This document shows positions 1-5,203 of a stretch of DNA of 5,203 nt, piece by piece; position 1 is the stretch's first letter, and each line of letters begins with the position of its first letter. The DNA comes from Candidatus Segetimicrobium genomatis (GTDB lineage: Bacteria > Sysuimicrobiota > Sysuimicrobiia > Sysuimicrobiales > Segetimicrobiaceae), in NCBI GenBank assembly GCA_005882445.1, contig VBAN01000353.1:1-5203 (forward strand). The letters are read 5' to 3'. The translations under genes were made by a program, and so were the position numbers. The notes under the pieces are model-generated. The model made no database searches, was not told the origin of the DNA, and saw nothing but the letters and a program-made list of their open reading frames with translations.

Positions 1-739
1 CAAACACCTGGTAGAGGATGTGGTTGATCGGATCGAGCTTGATCTCGCCCGCGATGTTTCCCGTGGCGCCGGGCGGCACACCCAGGGCGGCCGGGGCGGT
101 CGCGAGGTCGATGGCGGTCCCAACCGGCAGCCAGGTCATCCCACCGTCTTGCGAACGCAGCACGTCAATGTTCGAGGTCGCCACGTCGTGGAAGGTCATA
201 TAGAAGGTGCTGGGACCGTCGGCCACCACCCACTGCCGGTCATCGGCCGGGATCGGAGACGCGACCGGGTTGGTGAAGAACGTCTGGCCGCCGTCGGTGG
301 AGCTCACCACGGTGATGTCTCCCAGCCAGAGACTGGCCACAATCAGCGTGCCGGGGCGTCCCGGCCCGGATGAGCCGATGGCATGATCTTCATCGCCGCC
401 GCCCGGCGCAAGCCCCGTCGGGTTCTGCGCGGAATCGACTTCTCCGAGGAACTGGAAGGCGCAGCCGGAGGTGGTACAGCTCCCGGCCGGCGCCTTCCAC
501 ATGACGGTGCCGCCCGGGATGCCGTGAATGGCGCCGACGTACACGTTATTGGCGCTGTCGATCTTGATCCCCGGTTCGGTGTCGGCGTTGGTGGAGAGGA
601 GCAGAGAGTTCAGCGGGTTCGCGGGCTCGATCAACCTCTGGTTTTGGCTGAACGAGAAGCCGGGCGCTTGGCCCGTCACCGCCGGCACGCCCATCGCCAC
701 AGCGAGGAGAGCGACGATCAAGAACCGCACGGTCGACAC
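1..739 (-). CDS. Secreted Asp-box (BNR/sialidase-like) repeat protein, C-terminus cut by window edge
   Basis: This is the N-terminal 246 residues of an exported protein that continues past the left edge. Residues 5-20 form a hydrophobic signal-peptide core (RFLIVALLAVAMGVPA) with likely cleavage near VTGQA at 21-25. Two Asp-boxes fit S-x-D-x-G-x-T-aromatic: STDGGQTF at 147-154 and SQDGGMTW at 196-203. DDRQW (166-170) and FHD (183-185) lie between them. Asp-boxes mark beta-propeller blades in sialidases, but also occur in many proteins with no glycosidase activity, and no complete sialidase active site can be judged from this fragment, so the substrate is unknown. C88 and C93 could form a small disulfide loop after export. 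I chose the GTG at 739-737 because AGAGGGGGG lies 7 nt upstream and the signal peptide follows directly; a GTG three codons later is the alternative. Fold and export are well supported; function is not. Confidence 0.85.
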   Translation of the reverse strand, partial: MSTVRFLIVALLAVAMGVPAVTGQAPGFSFSQNQRLIEPANPLNSLLLSTNADTEPGIKIDSANNVYVGAIHGIPGGTVMWKAPAGSCTTSGCAFQFLGEVDSAQNPTGLAPGGGDEDHAIGSSGPGRPGTLIVASLWLGDITVVSSTDGGQTFFTNPVASPIPADDRQWVVADGPSTFYMTFHDVATSNIDVLRSQDGGMTWLPVGTAIDLATAPAALGVPPGATGNIAGEIKLDPINHILYQVF

Positions 740-936
740 CTCACGACCCCCCTCTGTTCGCTCTTGATCGAAGTACCTGGAGTATGGCGCCGTCTGGATG
801 ATCCGAGGGATCGGGTATTTACCGGAGAGGATTAGCGAAAAAACCTGTAAGCCTTATCCGAGTAATCATGGAACTTTCATTTAAGGGGAAATATCCAGTG
901 ACCACCATGGCCCCGCTGCGGGACGTCCGGCGTGCG
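740..936 (-). promoter_or_regulatory. Intergenic gap with AT-rich stretch, probable promoter region of the Asp-box gene
   Basis: This gap separates the stop of the ATPase-TPR gene (TAG at 939-937) from the GTG start at 739. Positions 821-900 contain only 33 G or C in 80 bases, clearly lower than the coding DNA on both sides, as expected of a promoter region in a GC-rich genome. TAAATA on the minus strand, within the + strand TATTTA near 816-821, could be a -10 element, but I find no good -35 at the right spacing. The minus-strand T-run near 838-843 has no stable GC-rich stem before it, so I do not call a terminator. A short inverted repeat GATCC-GAG-GGATC lies at 800-812 and may be chance. 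No small gene with a credible start and ribosome site was seen here. Confidence 0.35.
747..755 (-). promoter_or_regulatory. Ribosome binding site of the Asp-box protein gene
   Basis: On the minus strand AGAGGGGGG is followed after 7 nt by GTG (739-737). This purine-rich stretch is the best Shine-Dalgarno match nearby. It favours this GTG over the GTG at 730-728, which would sit about 16 nt away. The reading frame stays open upstream, so the choice rests on this site and on the signal peptide. Confidence 0.5.
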
Positions 937-3507
937 CTAGGACCCGGCGCTGTGGACTGGCGGTGCGATGCGGGCGTCGACCTCGCGCGCAAAAAACGCG
1001 CAGCCCATGCCGGCGAAGAGCTCACGCGCGCGCCGGAGCACCGGCGAGGCGCGATCCCGCCGTTTGAGCACGAGCAGCGCCTCGCCGTACTTGAGGAGCG
1101 CCAGCGCAAGGTCGACCACATATTCCGAAGGCTCGAGTAGCTTCAGGCCCGCCTCGAAGAGCCGCTCCGCTTCCGCCTCACGACCCTGTGATGCGCGTAC
1201 CCGGGCCAGCGTAACGCCGTGGGTGGCTTTGGCCAGCTGGTCGAAGTCGGAGACCGCCCGCATGGCTTCCTCGGCGTACTCGGCCGCTTGGAGCAGATCG
1301 CCCCTCGCCAGCGAAGCCTCCGCCAGCCCGCGGAGGAGCACGGCGGACTCCGATCGGGCGCCGTACTCCGCCCGAAGCGTCCGGGCTCGTTGGAACGCCG
1401 CTTCGGCCTCGTCGATTGCTCCCATCCGGAGGTGGTGCATCCCAAGATGACGGTGCGCGCTTGCCGCGCCCATCAGGTCCCCCAGCTCAAGGTAGATCGC
1501 GATCGCCTCCTGGTACCGGTCCAACGCCGCAGGCGACTTGCCGGTCAGGTGCGCGACGATGGCCAGGCCCACCACGGCCCCCGCCTCGCTGATGCGCTCA
1601 TGGGACTGTCTGGCGAGCTGTAGGGCGCCGGCGAGCAGCTGTTCGGCGCGATGGATCTCTCCCGCGTTGACCAGACAGCGGCCGAGCCGCACGCTCGTCC
1701 GGGCGACGCCCTGTGCGTTGCTGATTTCCCCATAACGCTGCAGCGCCTGTCGGTACGCCTCCCCGGCGGCGGTCAGTTTGCCGCGCAGGTCCTCGGTGGT
1801 GAAGCCGAGCATCTCCAGTGTCTCGGCCTCGCCCTGCCGGTCGCCGAGGGAGCGAAACAGCGTCTCAGCCCGCTGCAGCGCCTCTTCGGCCTCGTGCAGC
1901 CGTCCGCGATCGTTCGCGGCGAACGCCCGGTTCAGCCAGGCCCGCGCCAGCAGGTCCTCGCGGCCCGCCGGCGCGGCCATGTCGACCACCCTCTGGGTGT
2001 CCTCGAGGACGACGTCGGGCACATCGAGCCACTTGACGACTTCGCACCGGTCCGTGAGGAGTTCGAGGAGGAGGGGGACGTCGGCATCCAGTCCCGCCGA
2101 ATGCAGGATCCTGAGCGCGCGATCGCAGAGGCGGCGGGCTTCCGGGAGCGTCCAGCGGGCCTTCGCGCGCGCCGACGCTCTGCGGATCGTCTGAATCGCC
2201 TTCCGTGCCGTGTCTTGGGCTTCCTCTCCCGTTTCGAATCGATACCGCCACGCATCGTCGTAATGGTGCGCGAGGACCTCGAGGAACTCATCCGCATAGT
2301 GCGCGATCCCCTCGAGCCAGCCGGCGAACTTCAGATGTTTCGCGCTGCGCATGGTCTTGGGGAGCGTCCCATACGCGACCTCGGGAATGAGCGCGTGGGT
2401 GAATGCATATTCCCGTTCTCCCGCCACCGTGGAACTCGCATGCTCCTCGACCAGGTCCAAGTCCAGCAAGCGCTCGAGCGCCGCCTGTGCCTCGGCTGCC
2501 GGCAGGCCCATCGCGGTGATGCTGCCCAGCCAGAAGACCCGCCCCGCGACGGATCCATCCTGGACCACCCGCCTCTCCAACGGCGACAGCAGATCGATCC
2601 GGGACAGGATGATGCCGTGGACGGTATCCGGGATGCGGATATCCACCGGATCGCCGCTCCAGCGCCATCCGCCGCCATCGCGTACGAGATGCCGGTTGTC
2701 GATGAGCATGCGGAGCGTTTCCCCGATAAAGAACGGATTGCCCTCGGTTTTCGCCTGAATCCGCAGGCGCACGTCGGGAGGGATGGACTCGCCTTTGAGC
2801 AGTTCCGTGATGAGCTGGTGGCTCTGCTCGGTCGAGAGGGGGGACAGCGACATCGTGGCATAGTTGCGGACGTGCTGGCCCCAGGTGGGGCGCCGCTCCA
2901 GCAACTCGGGGCGCGCGAGACAGAGGATGAGGAGCGGCGCGTCAGTGCCCCGCGCGCCGAGCTGCTCCAACAGGTCCAGCAGGCTCTCTTCCGCCCAGTG
3001 CAGGTCCTCGAACAACAGGATCAGCGGCCCGGATTCCGCTTTGGCCTTGAGGAACTTTCTGAGCGATTGGAACAGCGTCGTGCTGGCCGACCCGGCATCG
3101 TCGCCCTCGCGCGGGTCGGGCAGGCTGACGCGGCGCTCCGCGGATTCGAGCGCCAGCAGCACCCCCAACCCCGCGGCGACGGCCCGGCTGTCCTCCGGGC
3201 CGAGCCGCGGCGCACAGACACGGTCCACCGCCGCCGACAGTTTCTCGGCGACGACCGCCGGGGAGTCGCTCTGTGAAATCTGACACTCCTGCTCCAACAT
3301 TTCGGCCAGCGGCCAGAAGGTCAATCCGTCGCCGTAGGCCGGACAGCGCCCGCGCAGGATCGTGGGCGGCGTGCGCCCCCGGGAGACGGCGTCGAGCACC
3401 TCTTCCGCGAGACGCGTCTTCCCGATCCCGGCGGGCCCGATCAGCGCGACCAGGTGGTGCTGGCGGTTTTCGAGGGTGTGCCGGTACATCGCGAGGAGCA
3501 CCTGCAC
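937..3507 (-). CDS. STAND/AAA ATPase with C-terminal TPR repeats (3' part of a split cyclase-ATPase-TPR gene)
   Basis: This is an 856-residue cytoplasmic signalling ATPase of the AAA_16/predicted-ATPase type found fused to class III cyclases. Walker A is GPAGIGKT (24-31). Walker B is LILLFEDLHWAE (162-173), with D168 as the likely magnesium ligand. LLILCLARPELL (192-203) resembles the sensor strand, EGNPFFIGETLRML (255-268) is a conserved family motif, and a winged-helix-like segment follows at about 300-390. Residues about 520-836 hold roughly eight TPR-like helix pairs of 36-40 residues, for example GRLHEAEEALQRAETLF (535-551) and GAIDEAEAAFQRARTL (696-711), likely a protein-binding scaffold. 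The GTG at 3507 is only the first usable start in this frame. Homology continues upstream through SAPLLGRADE (from 3537), normally the beginning of the ATPase domain, and the frame overlaps the cyclase frame by 67 bp. It is therefore probably the downstream half of one broken gene. Whether it is translated alone is unknown. Confidence 0.88.
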   Translation of the reverse strand: MQVLLAMYRHTLENRQHHLVALIGPAGIGKTRLAEEVLDAVSRGRTPPTILRGRCPAYGDGLTFWPLAEMLEQECQISQSDSPAVVAEKLSAAVDRVCAPRLGPEDSRAVAAGLGVLLALESAERRVSLPDPREGDDAGSASTTLFQSLRKFLKAKAESGPLILLFEDLHWAEESLLDLLEQLGARGTDAPLLILCLARPELLERRPTWGQHVRNYATMSLSPLSTEQSHQLITELLKGESIPPDVRLRIQAKTEGNPFFIGETLRMLIDNRHLVRDGGGWRWSGDPVDIRIPDTVHGIILSRIDLLSPLERRVVQDGSVAGRVFWLGSITAMGLPAAEAQAALERLLDLDLVEEHASSTVAGEREYAFTHALIPEVAYGTLPKTMRSAKHLKFAGWLEGIAHYADEFLEVLAHHYDDAWRYRFETGEEAQDTARKAIQTIRRASARAKARWTLPEARRLCDRALRILHSAGLDADVPLLLELLTDRCEVVKWLDVPDVVLEDTQRVVDMAAPAGREDLLARAWLNRAFAANDRGRLHEAEEALQRAETLFRSLGDRQGEAETLEMLGFTTEDLRGKLTAAGEAYRQALQRYGEISNAQGVARTSVRLGRCLVNAGEIHRAEQLLAGALQLARQSHERISEAGAVVGLAIVAHLTGKSPAALDRYQEAIAIYLELGDLMGAASAHRHLGMHHLRMGAIDEAEAAFQRARTLRAEYGARSESAVLLRGLAEASLARGDLLQAAEYAEEAMRAVSDFDQLAKATHGVTLARVRASQGREAEAERLFEAGLKLLEPSEYVVDLALALLKYGEALLVLKRRDRASPVLRRARELFAGMGCAFFAREVDARIAPPVHSAGS

Positions 3508-4196
3508 TTCGTCGGCGCGCCCCAGCAGGGGGGCGCTGAGGCGTTTGATCTGGGCGCCGTCGATGACGCGGAAGACCTGCCAGCGAGGCCGGTTGGCGAA
3601 GTCCCCCGTCTTGGGGGCCGCCAGCGGGCCTGCTGGAGCCGGGCGGCAAAGTTCACGGTTTCCCCGGTGACCATGGATTCCCCGACGGGCGCGGCCGTCG
3701 GGTCGGCGATGACCTCCCCTGTGCTGACGCCGATGCGGATGTGCACCTCGCCGATCTTCGTCCGCAGCGCGGCCATGCGCCGCTGCATCGCGACCGCGGC
3801 CCGCACCGCCCGCTGCGGGTCGTCCTCATGCGCCTGCGGGAGGCCGAAGACGGCCATGATCGCGTCACCAACGAATTTTTCCACGGTGCCGCCGTGCCGG
3901 GACGCTTCCTCGCGCATGGCCGACGAGAACTCGCCGAGGATCCCGCGCATCGGCTCGGGATCCATCCGGCTCGCCAGGGACGTCGATCCGACGATATCCG
4001 CGAAGACGACGCTGACGAGGCGTCGTTCGGTTGTTTCCGCCCCGGCGAGCGACGTGCCGCAGGTCAGACAATAGCCCGCGCCGAGGGGATTCTCCGTTCC
4101 GCAGGTCCCGCACGCCTGCGAAAGCCGCGCGCCGCACGCCATGCAAAACCGCGCGTCGGATGGGTTCGCCCTGCCGCATCTCGGACACGTCACCAT
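3441..4196 (-). CDS. Double zinc ribbon plus class III adenylate/guanylate cyclase domain (5' part of a split gene)
   Basis: Counted from ATG at 4196-4194, the N-terminus carries two zinc ribbons: CPRC (4-7) with CMAC (18-21), then CGTC (29-32) with CLTC (43-46). The cyclase domain begins at about residue 57. It has metal-binding D67 in FADIVGST and D111 in KFVGDAIMAVF, base-contacting K107, and the transition-state pair N182/R186 in TVNFAARLQQA. The expected reaction is cyclization of ATP or GTP to cAMP or cGMP. Residues 191-251 are an Arg/Ser/Pro-rich tail unlike the family, best explained as out-of-frame reading: the homologous frame continues one base over toward SAPLLGRADE and the ATPase. 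The final stretch of the cyclase domain is absent from both frames, so activity is doubtful. I chose the ATG because it directly precedes the first zinc ribbon. A TTG at 4262 would add 22 unrelated residues, and neither start has a strong ribosome site. Confidence 0.82.
   Translation of the reverse strand: MVTCPRCGRANPSDARFCMACGARLSQACGTCGTENPLGAGYCLTCGTSLAGAETTERRLVSVVFADIVGSTSLASRMDPEPMRGILGEFSSAMREEASRHGGTVEKFVGDAIMAVFGLPQAHEDDPQRAVRAAVAMQRRMAALRTKIGEVHIRIGVSTGEVIADPTAAPVGESMVTGETVNFAARLQQARWRPPRRGTSPTGLAGRSSASSTAPRSNASAPPCWGAPTKCRCSSRCTGTPSKTASTTWSR
3603..3630 (-). other. Frame-change junction between cyclase and ATPase frames
   Basis: Cyclase homology in the upstream frame is convincing down to LQQA, ending at 3627. 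The downstream frame reads PLAAPKTGDF from 3627, then continues into the ATPase. Restoring one frame needs one extra base here (or 3n+1 bases). Homopolymers of five C (3617-3613) and five G (3607-3603) on the minus strand are places where a base could be miscounted. No canonical X-XXY-YYZ slippery heptamer is in the correct phase. For the 31 codons from 3600 to 3508, G or C occupies the third position in 28 codons in the ATPase frame and in 23 of 31 codons in the cyclase frame. This supports the ATPase frame as the real one across the overlap. Confidence 0.7.
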
Positions 4197-4296
4197 GGTA
4201 GGTCCCGTCGGGATGATTCGACAGTCCCGGGCGGAGTCCGTCTCCCCTCCCGGCCGGCTCAACGCGGATGCGCCGGGCTCATTTTACCCGCGAAGG
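4197..4296 (-). other. 100-bp gap upstream of the cyclase gene
   Basis: This gap lies between the transporter stop (TAA at 4299-4297) and the cyclase ATG. TAAAAT on the minus strand (4286-4281) resembles a -10 hexamer about 85 nt before the ATG, but no recognisable -35 precedes it at 16-18 nt. I see no stem followed by a T-run, so cotranscription from the transporter is possible and an independent promoter is unproven. Confidence 0.3.
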
Positions 4297-5203
4297 TTAA
4301 GGGGCATCGCAGCATGCCGGATCCAAGGCCAGGAGAGCCGGCTCCGGGACCTGCGCCCGGTGCGCCGATTGCGCCGAAGGCCGGGGGCTGGGCTGCGTCC
4401 GGCTGGTGATCATCAACGCCACGCCGGAGAGAATGACCCCCATCGCCCAGACCGTGCGCTGCGTGACGGGCTCGCCGAGCAGCCCCCATCCGACCAGGAC
4501 CGCCACCACCGGCGCCGCGTAGGCCACGGTCGATGCCACCGCGATCGGGAATTCTTCAAGGAGCCAGATGTAGATCACGAACCCGAACAGACTGCTGAAG
4601 AACGTCAGATAGGCCAGGGCCATCCCCGCCCGCCACGTCCAGTGGATGCGAGAGACTTCGCCGGCAGCAAGCGCCGCCACGAGCAGGACGGCGCCGGATG
4701 CGAGCATCTGGAGACTCGCCGACACCACCGCGCGCTTCGGGAGCGAGACCCGGGGAGCGTAGACTGAACCGACCGCCCACAGGACGGCCGCCGCGAGGGC
4801 TGCCCCCGTTCCGAGGGGATTGAGATGCTCTGTCCCAACGGGCCGGAGGAGCAGGACCATCCCCACGAGACCGAAAACGAGGCCGGCTGCCGTCCCCCAC
4901 GAGACCTCTTCGTGCAGCACGCCGCGGCTGATCAGCACGGCCCATACGGGGGCGGTCGAGACGAGGAGCGCCGCGATCCCCGACGGCAGAAACTGCTCGG
5001 CGAAGGCGACCCCGCCGATGCCTCCCACGATCACCATGCCGCCGATGAAGAGGGCGCTCTTCCACTGCTCCACCGTCGGACGTTCGCCGGACCGGCCTTC
5101 GCGCCGCATCGCCCATGTGTACAGGATCGTGCCCGCGACGGTCCACCGGATCGCCAGCGCCAGGAAGGGCGGCATGGCCTCCAGCACGATCTTGATGGCC
5201 GCA
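4297..5203 (-). CDS. EamA/DMT-family membrane transporter, N-terminus cut by window edge
   Basis: The visible 301 residues form an inner-membrane drug/metabolite transporter with two EamA repeats. The frame is open to the right edge (AAIKIVLEAMPPF at the first visible codons), so roughly the first 10-25 residues, including most of TM1, are missing. Nine further hydrophobic segments are evident, making the usual ten with TM1. Examples are FLALAIRWTVAGTILYTWAM, GTAAGLVFGLVGMVLLL and TVWAMGVILSGVALMI. Each repeat ends in the family-type pattern: STAPVWAVLISRGVLHEEVS in the first and AAPVVAVLVGWGLLGEPVT in the second. The family exports or imports small metabolites such as amino acids; this substrate cannot be read from the sequence. 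After the last TM, at about residue 268, comes a 33-residue Pro/Ala/Ser-rich tail ending ACCDAP, probably disordered. It is codirectional with the cyclase gene 100 bp downstream, but a functional link is not evident. Confidence 0.88.
   Translation of the reverse strand, partial: AAIKIVLEAMPPFLALAIRWTVAGTILYTWAMRREGRSGERPTVEQWKSALFIGGMVIVGGIGGVAFAEQFLPSGIAALLVSTAPVWAVLISRGVLHEEVSWGTAAGLVFGLVGMVLLLRPVGTEHLNPLGTGAALAAAVLWAVGSVYAPRVSLPKRAVVSASLQMLASGAVLLVAALAAGEVSRIHWTWRAGMALAYLTFFSSLFGFVIYIWLLEEFPIAVASTVAYAAPVVAVLVGWGLLGEPVTQRTVWAMGVILSGVALMITSRTQPSPRPSAQSAHRAQVPEPALLALDPACCDAP

Noticed and set aside
800..812. Inverted repeat GATCC-GAG-GGATC upstream of the Asp-box gene as an operator
   Set aside because: Five-base arms with a three-base spacer occur by chance several times in a window of this size, and nothing ties this one to a known regulator.
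20..835. Plus-strand open frames opposite the Asp-box gene (20-373 and 383-835)
   Set aside because: The minus strand encodes a signal peptide and two Asp-boxes here. The plus-strand translations are low-complexity Arg/Gly/His-rich products typical of antisense reading in GC-rich DNA.
836..860. T-run near 838-843 (minus strand) as a Rho-independent terminator for the ATPase-TPR gene
   Set aside because: The sequence before it (TAAGGCTTA) can form only a very short AT-rich stem, too weak for a terminator, and it lies nearly 100 bp past the stop.
1651..3276. A 541-codon open frame on the plus strand opposite the ATPase-TPR gene
   Set aside because: Its first codon base lies opposite the GC-rich wobble position of the minus-strand gene, which suppresses stops. 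The translation is Arg-rich with no recognisable domain, whereas the minus strand carries clear Walker motifs and TPRs across the same bases.
3603..3630. Programmed -1 ribosomal frameshift joining the cyclase and ATPase frames
   Set aside because: No X-XXY-YYZ heptamer is in phase in the cyclase frame, and the cyclase domain would still lack its last segment, so a deletion or assembly error is simpler.
4303..4318. Hairpin GGCAT-6 nt-ATGCC at the end of the transporter gene as a terminator
   Set aside because: The stem is only five base pairs, overlaps the last codons, and is followed by CCTTAACCTT rather than a T-run.
3454..4409. Overlapping plus-strand open frames opposite the cyclase (3454-4074 and 3741-4409)
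   Set aside because: They are antisense shadows of the zinc ribbon and cyclase motifs, with Arg/Pro/Ala-biased translations and no domain or ribosome site that I could recognise.

Overview
The window is bacterial, GC-rich DNA. The genuine reading frames mostly use G or C at the third codon position, and at least one start codon appears to be GTG. A large adenylate/guanylate cyclase-ATPase-TPR signalling protein, a secreted Asp-box (BNR) protein and an EamA transporter would suit a soil or sediment bacterium with a large genome, such as Methylomirabilota/Rokubacteria, Chloroflexota or a proteobacterium. That placement is inference from gene families and composition only. I see no rRNA, tRNA, CRISPR array, insertion sequence or phage gene.

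All genes lie on the minus strand, so transcription runs from high to low coordinates. (1) 5203-4297: an EamA/DMT-type membrane transporter whose first residues lie beyond the right edge. (2) A 100-bp gap. (3) 4196-937: what looks like one ancestral gene encoding double zinc ribbon, class III nucleotide cyclase, STAND-type AAA ATPase and TPR repeats. As written it is broken into two overlapping open frames, 4196-3441 and 3507-937, by a frame change near 3606-3627. (4) A 197-bp gap (936-740) containing an AT-rich stretch that probably carries the promoter of the next gene. (5) 739-1: a secreted protein with a signal peptide and two Asp-box motifs, running off the left edge.

The three loci do not form an obvious pathway. 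The cyclase-ATPase-TPR protein belongs to a widespread signalling family resembling soluble adenylyl cyclase, in which a STAND ATPase and TPR array are thought to regulate a cyclase head. The transporter and the Asp-box protein look like independent neighbours.

The most notable feature is the broken middle gene. The cyclase homology stops just after its transition-state Asn/Arg pair, the roughly 45 residues that normally complete the domain are missing, and the ATPase resumes one frame away. A single deletion of 3n+1 bases would explain both. I found no convincing new multi-gene system in this window.
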